In this document: piece by piece, positions 21,576 through 31,905 of the stretch
Layout: each line of letters starts with the position of its first letter
Position numbering within the stretch: the first letter of the stretch is position 1
Assembly: GCA_950295325.1 (NCBI GenBank)
Contig: OX485804.1
Location: 24,306,001 to 24,370,000, forward strand
From: Polytrichum commune
Taxonomy: Eukaryota > Streptophyta > Polytrichopsida > Polytrichales > Polytrichaceae
Length of the DNA: 64,000 nt
Direction: 5' to 3'
Notes under the pieces: generated by a model
Databases searched by the model: none
Told to the model about the DNA's origin: nothing
The model's input: only the letters and a program-made list of their open reading frames with translations
Position numbers and translations under genes: made by a program

Positions 21576-23004
21576 CTCGTCATCGGAGGGAGGGGCAGCG
21601 GCGCTGGATTGAGCGGCAGCTCCCTCCTCAGCGATTAACGAACGCGCGTTCGTCACATCCGCCGCCGCAGGTGCCTCAGTCTCCATTAGGTCGTCAGCAC
21701 ACGCCGCCTGAGACGCCTGGGTCTGCTGTATGTCGTCCTCCTCGCCACCCAGGTCGAGAGTCTCCATGTGCACGTCCCCAATGTATGCGGGGGGATGTCG
21801 GTCTTCCGCGGGGCTGTCCTCGACGTCCATCCTCTGGACGCCTGCGGTGTCACTCGGGCTCCCCTGTGTGTCCTCCACAATGACCAAGTCAGTGTGTCGC
21901 GCAGTATCATCGCCCCTTGTCCTATCTAGTAAACTGGGGACGACGGTGAAAGGTGCCGTGTCCGTCTGTGAAGGCAGTCCTACCCTTGGTGGGGGTGGGG
22001 TGAGGACTGTTGGACCTGAAGATTCACGAACGTGCGTTCGTAAATCCTCGTCCTCACGGATAGCCGCCGAGACTGCGTCGTGTATGTTGGCGGTGTCCGT
22101 GGGCATTGTAGGGGGTGGAGGAGTCCCCACCGGCGTTGGGTGGGGCGCTGGCTGGTAGGAATGTCCTCCCGGGAAAGGACCGTGCGTGGGGTATCCTGCA
22201 GGGAATGGGAATGCTGCCTGAGGGGCCACTGCAAAGTTTTGCAGTCTGGTCAGCATCGCCAGTATGGCGTCCGTCTTCTCGTTGGAGGACTTCAACTCCT
22301 CCTCAATTTTTCTCATTTTCCGGGCATTCTCCTCTGCAGCCGCAGCCATGTCTTCGTTCATCTTTTGCTCGAGCTTTGCGTTAAGCTCGGCGACGGAAAG
22401 GGCCTCCTCCTTGACCCTCTTGTTCTTGTCGAACTCCACCCCAAGCTCGACCATAATGTCAATGGCCCCCTCGTCCTCGTCGGAGACCTCGATGATCGCC
22501 CCCTCGGGCAACTCCACATACGGGGTCTTCTTCATCCTCCGTCGCGTGTTGCGGAACAGGTCCAACGTGGGACGGGAGCGTTGGTCGAGGACATCGAGGG
22601 TCTCCATTTTCGGGACCGCCAGCCTTTGCTTGGGGGACACCTCCTGGCGTGCCGAAGGGCTCCGCGCTTGAGGTAAGCGCGGGGAGGACATCCTGGGTGG
22701 CACCCGCCGAGGATCCAGTATATCTAGCCGGGGTCCCTTGGTATTCTGAAGGCTCCCCCGATGGGGCCAACAACCGGAGAGGAGTGACATCCAAAGCCTG
22801 GAGGATGGCATCGACGTTGACGGAGGGGCCAGGCTCGTCGTCGTCTGTTTCCATGGGCGGCATGCCTTCGTCGGCCGGCATGTTGAAGTCCGTTCTGGGC
22901 ACGGACATGTTAGCTAGGTCCATCGTCGACGCTTTTTTTCTGTGGAACTTGTAATCCTCCTCGTCGACGGTGTCAATATATGTGTTCACGCACAGCCCCA
23001 GCAT
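21576..23004 (-). CDS. element A, exon 3: acidic linker and coiled coil (frameshifted)
   Basis: The exon starts at MLGLCVNTYIDTVDEEDY after a TCTCAG acceptor, runs through an acidic, Pro-rich part (MPPMETDDDEPGPSVNVDAI), changes frame near 22650, and continues with TPYVELPEGAIIEVSDEDEG and a charged coiled coil (VKEEALSVAELNAKLEQKMN to LTRLQ). A Pro/Gly-rich and acidic tail leads to DDE at the donor. No domain family is recognised. The arrangement suggests a flexible linker that joins the N-terminal ParB-like part to the phosphatase domain. Two palindromes (near 21636 and 22021) lie inside the coding sequence and are translated as VTNARS and LRTHVRE. The antisense frames here are shadows. It could also be the start of a separate gene, because the exon begins with ATG. 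Confidence 0.6.
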
Positions 23005-23192
23005 CTGAGATAAGAAGGCAAAGATTCAGTCATTTACGAACGCGCGTTCGTAAACATGAAGGCTTTGAGCGAGGAAATAATAACAAAATAATTCACAAAA
23101 CAATCATAAGTATCGGCTGCCCATGATAAATTGTTTGGAGCATGCAGTGTTTACGAACGAGCGTTCGTAAAAAGTGGCGTGAGATGGCTTAC
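23005..23192 (-). other. intron 2 of the long gene, with two palindromes
   Basis: Donor ATG/GTAAGC, acceptor TCTCAG/ATG, phase 0. Palindromes start near 23034 (centre CG) and 23151 (centre AG) and sit close to the two ends of the intron. Confidence 0.75.
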
Positions 23193-24517
23193 CATGGCCG
23201 CATACATAAATTTGCTGCCCCCAAATATGTTGTAGACAGTCTCGCCAGTCATTGCCAAACCCTGCAATATGGAGACATAGAACTCCATCCTCAGCTCCAG
23301 CGCCGGGAAGACAGTGTACAGAGTCTCCTGGAAGAGATCCTTTGGAGGTGGGTGAGGGATGCTGTATATCTTCTTGAATGTGTTGATCGCCTTTATGGGT
23401 GCTCGCCCATTCCTAAGCGCATTGTACGTCAAGAAGATGAGGCTCACCGCTCCCACCTGCTTGTTGTCTCTGGCCTCGTTTACGGAAACAATCCCCTCCG
23501 TCTTCGCTGGCATGTATGTGCTGTGGAAGATGTTGTACTCGAACTTGATCTTGTTCTCATACAAATCGATGACGACGGATTGCTTCTCCTGCTCCACAAT
23601 CCAAAGCCATACGTGCGGCTCCCTCATGGTCGGAGATTTGTGCTCCATGAATTTCGCCATGAAGGGTTGTAAAAAGGCTCCCCCTTCGCGCCCTGTCGCG
23701 AGGCACCGGGGATCCCTCTGAAGTCGATGACCGCGAAGGGACAACCCCTTCGATCCTCCCTGACCTCGGACCTGCTGAAGGTGCCATCCCACTTGGAAAA
23801 CGTGGTCCTCTCCAGCCCCATGGTCACCACACAAAATCTTGCCATGCCCTCGAAGGTGGCGTTCCTCTTCCTCTCCAAGAAGGAGATGTACCATTGAAGC
23901 TCTTCAGGTTTCGTTTATGTTTTTTTTGCTCTTTTGTTTCCCTTGAGCTTCAGGACGGCGACGTGCTCCTTCACCAGGCTGCGCATTGAGGCACCGTTGA
24001 TATTGTACAGCACCTTGAACTCCTTCCATTTTGCCCAGTTGATATCCTCGTCGGCCTGAAAAAGGTGCATCTCAGGCAATAGGCCACTAATCTCCCGCAT
24101 CGCAGCGGTCTTCAGCTTCCTGTGGTCGCACCACTCTTTGATCGAGTACGTGCCGGGCTTGTGCTTTGGTCTCTTCAAAAATATCTTGGGATAAGGGATG
24201 GTCCTTCTGACGGTGTTCCCAAGAACGTGAACCGCACAACGCTGCAACTCTGATTCAGTCAGTCCTTGCAGGGCCCTAAAAAATTCCCGCAGTAGAGGCG
24301 GGGCCTCTCCGCTCTTCTCTTGAGCGTACTTCTCTTCTGTGTCTGGGTTCACCAGATCGCCCGAGCTGTGAGCGTCGAAGAACTGGGTCCACAACTCCCA
24401 AGTGTCTCTGTTGCAGCAAATCAGACGGAGCTCACCTTTGAGCTCCAGAACTGATTTGGTGCTCGTGGACTTCATGTCGATGGAGGAGAATTTGTCCACC
24501 ATCGCATCACAGAACGC
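23193..24517 (-). CDS. element A, exon 2 of the long gene (stop and frameshift)
   Basis: The exon begins AFCDAMVDKFSSIDMK after a TTGCAG acceptor and matches copy B exon 2 almost residue for residue up to the window end. Landmarks: LRLICCNRDTWELWTQFFDA, YSIKEWCDHRKLKTAAMRE, NINGASMRSLVKEH, then an in-frame TAA (KKT-stop, near 23913) that copy B lacks, FLERKRNATFEGMARFC, TFSKWDGT, a frame change near 23690, and KAINTFKKIYSIPHPPPKDL to KFMYAAM at the donor. No known domain recognised. Cys and Trp residues are well kept between copies, suggesting a folded region following the DGQHR domain. Function not inferable from sequence. Confidence 0.6.
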
Positions 24518-24640
24518 CTGCAACATACATACGAGGACGTCAGTGTTCAATGCTAAATACGAACGCACGTTCGTAAGTTGGAAAATTTAGAAATTGTTTA
24601 ATGCAACATATGCTTTACGAACGCTCGTTCGTGAACTCAC
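24518..24640 (-). other. intron 1 of the long gene, with two palindromes
   Basis: Donor AAG/GTGAGT, acceptor TTGCAG/GCG. Two palindromes (near 24555, centre CA, and 24613, centre CT) take up about a third of this 123-bp intron. Copy B keeps the same layout in its 116-bp intron at 63135-63250, with different centres (TT and TG). Confidence 0.85.
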
Positions 24641-25013
24641 CTTCCACTGTGGAGATTGCGTCTTGGCGTTCTCCCTCTCTTTTGGCGGGCATCCGTGCGC
24701 GACCCACACGTCTCTGGCCACCACTATATTCGCCGCCCATGAGGCCTCGAATGCCTTGATCTTGTTTCTGGAATTCAAAAATGTAGATATTTTGCGGAGC
24801 TTGTCCCAATCGTCAGACCAAACCAAAAACGCCTTCCAGTAGCGCAGGTCCGCCTTGAGCTCGTGCTGGAAGTTATCATCATTTAGGATGATCTGTGACG
24901 CCTCCAGACTGTGTTGTCCATCGATTATCCAGAACTCTCCATTCTGGATTATTGGCCAATCCTTCTCTGTGGGGCGTGACAAAAAACCCTTGGGCATCAC
25001 GCAAACGGTCTAC

Positions 25014-27148
25014 TGTGAGGCCAAACCCCCCACCCTTAAGCGTCCGTAGTCCGAGTAGTGGGTTTGGGCTCACATTCCTCCGCGGTATTGGATTTGGACT
25101 TGGATGAGTCCATAGTGCAAGGTTCACCCTTCAAGTGGTCTTGGATTTAACTGGAATTTCACTTTTAACAACTCAATGTACGATTTCAATACGTATGTGG
25201 AGAATGCACAAGTTAACTATGTTATTTTAACCTCCTTATGCTCGGGTGTTATTTTGTCTTTGTTTGCTTCTAACGTCCATCCGACTGCTTTAGCTACACA
25301 AGCCCTTAAGGATATCCCTCTCCTAAATGGAGTCCGTGCCGTTGACTCTATACTACCACTTGAACTATCACTTGTGTATTCCGTATCGCTACTATAAGAG
25401 GTCTCACTTGGTGTCTCCATACCGTACATAAGCCTTTAAGTATTAAGAAATACTTATGTGACTTATGTCAATCTCTCCCTCGCACCTTTGGTCTTTGCTT
25501 CCTTTGTCTTGCCATCGCGAGAGTGCTCCACATTCTCCATTAAGTTGTGCACGTGGTTTATTTTTAAAGAGAGGATGCAAGTGTTAAAAAAACACTATTT
25601 TCTATAGTCAATCTCAAATACATTTACTTGTGAAAGCCACACATAACACTAACTAGCATAATGTAACTAACTACTTGTCTATGAGCTAATTAGGTAGGCT
25701 ATCTACTAAGCTCCTTCATGAACCCATCTCTTTACTTTCTAATTACATAAACCTAGCTCCTTCATAAACCCAGCTCCTTCATAAACCCAGCTCCTTCATA
25801 AACCCAGCTCCTTCATGAACCCAGCTCCTTAGCTTCTAACTAAACAAACCCAGGTCCTTCATAAACCCAGCTCTTTACTTTCTAACTAAACAAACCCAGC
25901 TCCTTCATAAACCCAGCTCCTTCATGAACCCACAACTTTGTAGTTGTAATCCCCAACTACCTCACTAATTATTCAAGCCCTTAACTAATCTTCCTACCTA
26001 ATTTCCCTAATTCTACTAACAACCCCTTTCTAATCACACAATTCTTCTCTAATCCTAAAATCCTAAAATCCTAGAGAGGAGAGGGGGAGAGAGAATTTCC
26101 TAACTTCACTAAGACTAACTAATCCACACAAGTATATTTTTGCACTCATCACAACATCAAGTGCTCAACTCTTAAACATGGAACTTGCAACCACGTGTAT
26201 TCAAAACATGAACTTTAAGTACCACAAATTGGAATCATGAATTAACTTTAAAATCCTTCACGTCAACACTAATTCTACCAAGAGGTCAAGCCCTCTTCAA
26301 GGCTAACAAGCCTTGGCTCTCAAACTAAAAACTAAGCACACACGTGTGCTCCAATATGGCTTCCCACACCCACACTTATAACTCGTGGGGTGCCTTGGAG
26401 CACAAAGGAAAGAGAGGATGAGTGAGGGAAGAATGAGGGATTATATAGTAAGCTTGAGGGGGTGAGCACCCTCAAGGCTCACGATAAGCCCTTGAGATTT
26501 CCTCCTACTTAGTAGGCGCCAATCCTATCTTCTAAGCCTTCCTCCCTCAAATGATCAACAAGGATCCTAATTCGAACATTTAACTAGCCTTGGCTTTCTA
26601 CCTACCACACTTTACCAAACTTGGGATGCTTCAACCCAAACTTAGCCTCCTTCGCTTTCCGCCGCCATAACTTTCTCCCCTTACTTTCCCAAATCGTCGC
26701 TCACCACTTAATTCAAACCACGATGCTTAACTCGTGATTTGATTGGTGCTTTGAAAATTTGCTTATCCTCCACCTTGCATTCTTCCTTGGGCCTTCCCCA
26801 TTAAGTGGCCATGATGAGGTGGTCCACTTGTGCGCTCCATGTGATCCTCCATTCATCCCAATTCGAATGCACTTGCCTCTTGAGTCACTTTGGTTGTCTC
26901 CATCCATTTGTACTAGCCTACTCACTAACTACTCAATCCAAGTTCTCCTTACCTATCCTCATTCACTCAAATCCTTCCGAAGGTAAAAACACAATAACAA
27001 CTCACATCCTAGCCTCTTACAACATGGTACTTCTAAGACTAACATTTCACTCTTTTTATATTTTTGTGAAGTAACATGCTACTTCAAAGTGCATCAACTA
27101 ACGTTTCAAGGGTCTAAAACTAAATGTGGGCACCCTTTTGGGCTCACA
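25014..27148 (+). mobile_element. LTR-family L insertion L3 with TCTRC target duplication
   Basis: It begins TGTGAGGCCAAAC and ends TTTTGGGCTCACA. TCTAC precedes it and TCTGC follows it, a 5-bp duplication with one change. It splits the DGQHR exon of element A between the sequences that are contiguous in copy B, so it arrived after element A was in place. At 2.1 kb it is longer than L2; the extra length is mostly AT-rich noncoding sequence. No gag or pol is seen. Confidence 0.85.
25745..25935 (+). repeat. minisatellite in LTR L3
   Basis: An 18-bp unit, CCCAGCTCCTTCATAAAC, is repeated about nine times with variants (CATGAAC, CTTTACTTTCTAACTAAAC). Confidence 0.85.
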
Positions 27149-28076
27149 TCTGCCTATCCCACTTCACGTTGTTCATGAGGTTATTAATCTGCCACTTCAC
27201 CCCTCCGCTTTCACGAGACCTCACCACCCACTTGTTAGGGGATTTCTCGCACTTGAAACAATCCACGTTGAAAGTGAAGTGGCGTCCCATAGGCCAGCAA
27301 TCCTTGGAGTAGTTGTTGAAGTCTCGAAGGATTTTTGTCGCTTTGGCAGCGTCTGGGTTTTCTCCCTTCTTCAAAGGGGTTGGCATCACTGGCGGAGAAC
27401 TAACCTCAGCGCCTTCCGTCAATCCGGACTTCTCCATCTCGTCCCTCGACCTCTTGGATGGAGTGGATTGTCTGCTGGGCCCTTCTGTCAACCTGCTCCC
27501 CGAATGCACAGGCCGCGGAGCACTTCTCGATCCTCCTGCCCCCGAAGCAGCTGGTTTTTTCAGATTTTATTTTATTTTATTTGCCTCCGCGGCAACACTG
27601 TTGTACTTCGAAACATTCAAGGTCAGGGCAGTCAACTTCCTCGCCGTCCAGTGTTGACTCAGGGCATATTTGGTGAAGAGAGCATCCAGGTTGAAATATT
27701 TCGCATCGGATGCAACATTATTGCATGCATAAGCATAAGAGAATGGGTGCAATAGGTAGTTTAAGAGGAGGTTCACATGGTCTTTTTTATTTTTCATATC
27801 CAGAATAACAAAGTCTCCTTGTGCTTCTACGGACTCTATCTCCCAATTCTTTGTCTGCACCCATTGGTCTGGTTGGTCAGCCATTGTCTGCAGCTCATAA
27901 ATGAATCGCAATGCAAACAACCCTTCCTCGGTCTTCGTGGGGATGGCCGTCCACTCAGCCATGACTTCTTCTTTTGGGACATAGTTGTCGTTCCCATTGG
28001 TATTCGAGACTCCTTCTGGAAGGCGCTCCACTGGCACTGCGAACAAGTCGATGGCGTTTCTGCTAGCATTAGCCAT

Positions 28077-28911
28077 CTGCATCACACAAGAGCAAATTAG
28101 AATTGCTTTTACGAACGTTCGTTCGTAAACAACACCGTGCCATGCATACTATTTTCATAGTGTGGTTTTTGGAAATACGAAGTTTTGAATGCTTTATGCA
28201 TTTCAGGGTGGTTTCCAATGCATTCACATTGGTTCACATCTTTCACGAACGCGCGTTCGTAATATGAGATACCTGTTTATTAGTATTTTGTACATAACTA
28301 TACGAACGCGCGTTCGTAAAGTCATGCGATATTGTGGAACCTATTGAGTTAAATTTAGTGTTGTGATTGGATTTAAGTACTTATATGAATTACAGCATGG
28401 ATATATCCCTCCATTTTGGAATTAGGGTTTCGAACGCACGTTCGTAAACGTAGTCCTTGGGTTCCAAAGAATCTTTACGAACGCGCGTTCGTAAAATGGT
28501 ATATATTTTGCGCGGCACATGCATTTACGAACGCGCGTTCATAAATGGTTGTATATTGTGCGCGGTAGAGGTATTTACGAACGCTCGTTCGTAAATGAGC
28601 TTGTTGTTTGTTTTTATATATATAATTAATAATAACAATATAGTGTCCGTACATATACGAATTCGTATACATACGTATGGCAAGGTCTTGCTTGCTGTGT
28701 CTCAGCAAAGCTTGCACTTGTGCCTGCAAGTGTTCGTCAGAAAGGTGAGATTGAAGAAAAACAATACAATCAAAACATATAGACTTGGAATGTGACAGAG
28801 AATTCAGAATGAGGATCCGAACTTGACTTCCAAAACACATGCCATTCAATAATGAACAAATATAGACTATGAAGGATTTGAGAATGGAAGGAATATTGTG
28901 CTTACTCTGAA
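28077..28911 (-). repeat. leader intron of the long gene with seven palindromes
   Basis: Palindromes ACGAACG-NN-CGTTCGT start near 28109, 28242, 28301, 28430, 28475, 28524 and 28573; centres are TT, CG, CG, CA, CG, CG and CT. The acceptor just before the ATG is clear. The donor (GTAAGC near 28911) is inferred. Copy B has eight palindromes in the matching interval 60939-61841. Confidence 0.7.
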
Positions 28912-29560
28912 ATTTTACACACCCAAAAGCTGCTTGCTCCCTTGTTGAAAACCCCAGGAAACCCCACAAAAGCAAGGTGATTTGAAAGTCAAATGCACCA
29001 CTGCACCACTGAAATTGCCTTCACACTAGTTGTTGCATGCTATGTACAAACCCTAACTAAGACTCTGATGTATATGCAACTTCAAATGCAGTATCTCTCA
29101 AGCTGCTACTCTAAAACTTGCAATTATCAAGCTTATAGCTTGAGTATCCTAATCTTAAGCTTCCAACTCTCAAGCTTTAAACTCTACAAACTTTCAACTC
29201 TCCAACTTTCAACTCTTCTAACTCGAGTTCTCTATTCTTAAGCTGCAACTCTCAAGGGACTGTTAATAACTCTCAACACTTGCGCCTACAAAAGAAGTGC
29301 ACCACACAAAACTAAAAAATGCAAGAGCTTCGCCTCTAAACTCTAAACCAACGCGGCGCTCCTCCTCTCTCTGCTCCAAATGAGAATGAGGAAGGAGAGG
29401 AGGGGGCGCGGGGAGGTAGCCCGCGCCTCTAGGGTTTTCCCTCGGGCTGCCACATGGCCGCTTCCCATTGGGGAGGGAAGGGATGGGTCGGGCTAGGAAG
29501 ATGAGGGGATGGGATGGGGAGATATATAGCATGGGGTGTGGGATGGGTGGATGGGGGGGA
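28912..29560 (-). promoter_or_regulatory. probable 5' leader and promoter region of the long gene
   Basis: CTTGAGAGTT-type repeats (here read on the other strand between 29090 and 29260) and a GC-rich block with CCTCCCCGCG and CATTTGGAGCAGAG (minus strand) match copy B at 60217-60740. Conservation between two otherwise diverged spacers and the position upstream of the leader intron suggest transcription initiation here. No firm TATA box chosen. Confidence 0.5.
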
Positions 29561-29994
29561 TGGGTTGGAATTCATTGGGGTTTAGTAATTCAATGTAATC
29601 AAAGCACATAAACATATTCAATGTGACTTAATAAAGTGATTTGCATGGGGGGCACTAACCGATTTGACATAAATATATGTCATCACAATAAGAAATGCAA
29701 CTATATATTACACCATTTGCACTTAGTTTGAGACTTTCCCAACTCTCTAATTAACGAAAATAATCTAAGTTGGATGTATAAGCAATAAAGGCATGTTAAT
29801 TTCAAGCTTTTTAATATGTATATGCCTCCATCACATAAACATAAGGAGTCCAGTACAAAACATGCATTTTAAATGCTACATCCCCTTCATCTACTTTGGA
29901 TACATTGTAAACATCTTCTAGATAGGGAGTATGAATTCAATTTCCACATTGCACATCATGTACTAGGGATTCGATGAAAACCCTACCCCCAACG

Positions 29995-30175
29995 ATGTGT
30001 ATTAATATGGTTGTTTAGAAATTCCCTGTTTTGGGACGGGTTGTTTTTTCTTTAACCTTTCCATGGACGGGTTGATTTAGAAATTACCTGTTTTGGGACG
30101 GGTTGTTTTTTCTTTAACCTTTCCATGGACGGGTTGGTTTAGAAATAATTACCGGTTTTGGGACGGGTTGCAATT
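29995..30175 (+). repeat. short tandem repeat, about 67-bp unit
   Basis: Two and a half units built around TTTTGGGACGGGTTG and CCTTTCCATGGACGGGTTG. It is present in copy A only, as far as I can see. Confidence 0.8.
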
Positions 30176-30639
30176 TTTTTTGCCTTTCAATTCAAGGTTT
30201 TTGGACGTGGACGGGCAAAACCTTTGTGAAAAATCAGCCTTCGGTGGGGGGGTTCAAAAAATAACAACTATACAAAATGTACAAGTAACACTTGTACAAC
30301 TAAAACCCTAAACCATGAACATTTATAGAATTAACACTAATTGTTTTTAAAAAGAGAACCCTAAGGTTTAATACAAAAAAAGCATAAACGATAGTATATA
30401 TAATTCAACTTAACTATTAATTGAATGAAACATTCTACAAAACGTAACACTTATAACGACTTGAATGTATAAGTAATGAGTTCACATTAAATTCATGATT
30501 TGTAAACCCTATATGTAATGGATGCCTCTATCACATTAACTTCAATAACTTAGTAAACATGCTTGAATTTTGTTTATCGTCATTCATCTGAGGACATTTT
30601 AGATTGAACTTGTGCATCGCAGCCATGTGGTCGAATACA

Positions 30640-30673
30640 CTAAACCCTAAACCCTAAACCCTAAACCCTAAAC
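30640..30673 (+). repeat. telomere-like run
   Basis: About five CCCTAAA units inside the spacer between the two divergent genes of element A. A decayed counterpart on the opposite strand is at 58186-58215 in copy B, so the run predates the split of the two copies. Confidence 0.9.
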
Positions 30674-31521
30674 ACTATCACCAACCCTAAACTCTACATC
30701 CCTGCATCTTTGTATCTTACATGGTAGTCTTGTATGTGGCCATGTTGTGATCTATGGGCATGTCAAAATGATCTACCGATGTTCGATGGATTGGAAATTG
30801 CTTTATTCGATTCATATCAATCGTAATAATTGAGAATCATGCCGATTGTCATTTGGAGATTCTAAATTAATTGAATTGAGACAAAAATTTGGTTTATGTG
30901 ATTAATAAAACTTGAAACTTAAGAGTTTTGATGAAATAATAACTTAATAGTTATTATACAATTTGATCACACAATCCATACTTAATATTATTATAACTTG
31001 CATGTCTTAGGCTCTTAATTCATGCGTCAATGATTTTCTGTTCATGGGTCCATGAGTCCCACTCCCACCTTATTGAGTGATATAAATTTAGTTTCTAAAT
31101 TTAGTTTCTTTTATATATCAAGGTTAAGAAGAGTTATGGATGGTATTTCCATTGAATTGATTCAAGTTCCATTAATTCTCGGTATGTTCCCTTCCTTTGG
31201 GGTCTATTTCTCATTTCATGTGCAAATATTTTCATGTAACTATGTTTCATAATTTCGTTCACTTCAATGCATTTATGTCTAATATAAGGTGTATCCGATT
31301 TGGAAACTATACGTATGGAAGTTTTAGTTTGTAATTACAAGTCCATATTTAAAATTTAAAGTGCGTTCTTAAATAGTCTCAAAATCAACTAAATGACTCC
31401 AATTACCAAATATACCATTATTGTATTAGATATGAATTGTTAATTAACTTGGACTTCACACCTTGGTTGCAAATCATTTAATCTTCTATGTCAAAATTCA
31501 TAATATTTAAATATCATGAAA

Positions 31522-31525
31522 CATA

Positions 31526-31557
<32 letters not shown>
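31522..31557. repeat. AT dinucleotide microsatellite
   Basis: An alternating TA run just upstream of the conserved transposase promoter region. Copy B has a longer, more broken AT tract at about 57275-57345. Confidence 0.85.
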
Positions 31558-31656
31558 GATTTGGTGGTTCAGACCTTGGTTACATCTAAGGTGTGCGACC
31601 GATTTACATTTTTTTCCAATATAATGTGCTTGCATGCAATACATGTTGCATACAAA

Positions 31657-31670
31657 ATGCTATTTATATA
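31657..31670 (+). promoter_or_regulatory. probable TATA box of the transposase gene
   Basis: ATGCTATTTATATA is kept in copy B (57143-57156, opposite strand) within a spacer that otherwise has many changes. It lies about 240 bp before the inferred leader-intron donor at 31906. Assignment as promoter is inference from conservation and position. Confidence 0.5.
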
Positions 31671-31905
31671 ATTGGTCATGGCGGGAATGGCATGGCGGGA
31701 ATGGCATATTGGTAGGTCTAGGTAGGGGGCGGGAATCCGCTTTTTAAAGAGCATCCAAGAGATTTTGAACCACCGGGGGGAGGTACTTAAAGCTTTTCCC
31801 CCCACGGGAGAGCTCATTTCTGCGGCTGACGGGAGGTGTGCGCTCTAGAGAGTCGTCGGAGCGCGCTCAAGCCACCCTCCTGTTCGCCAACCGTACTCCT
31901 CATAG

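Larger units (their letters stand above)
24641..28076 (-). pseudogene. element A, exon 1: DGQHR/ParB-like protein, split by an LTR insertion
   Basis: The frame starts MANASRNAIDLFAVPVERL at 28076, directly after a GATGCAG acceptor, as in copy B. It runs through LRFIYELQTM and VILDMKNKKDHVNLLLNYL to a Lys-rich linker, where TAA (27567-27569) interrupts it. The same frame continues with the PSRQSTPSKRSRDEMEKSG linker (nuclear-localisation-like basic cluster) and HFTFNVDCFKCEKSPNKWVV. At 27149 it is cut by a 2.1-kb LTR-type insertion and resumes at 25013 with the ParB/DGQHR signature EFWIIDGQHSLEAS, then LRYWKAFLVWSDDWDKLRKI and AANIVVARDVWVAHG. The DGQH motif is that of the ParB/sulfiredoxin-like superfamily, which includes nucleotide-dependent DNA-binding clamps and DNA-modification proteins. 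A dead copy; copy B shows the uninterrupted exon. Confidence 0.7.

Noticed and set aside
22080-22676. 198-codon plus-strand frame as a gene
   Set aside because: It is antisense to the coiled-coil exon; GC-rich coding sequence produces long shadows on the other strand.
23142-23721. Plus-strand frames of 176 and 120 codons
   Set aside because: Antisense to exon 2 of the long gene, which matches copy B at the protein level.
24595-24645. TNARS and similar peptide endings as a shared protein motif
   Set aside because: They are translations of the palindrome in intron frames, not conserved protein ends.
21089-28600. CRISPR-like array, because a short palindromic motif recurs with spacers
   Set aside because: Spacing is irregular, spacers are intron or exon sequence, the genome is eukaryotic and no cas-like gene is present.
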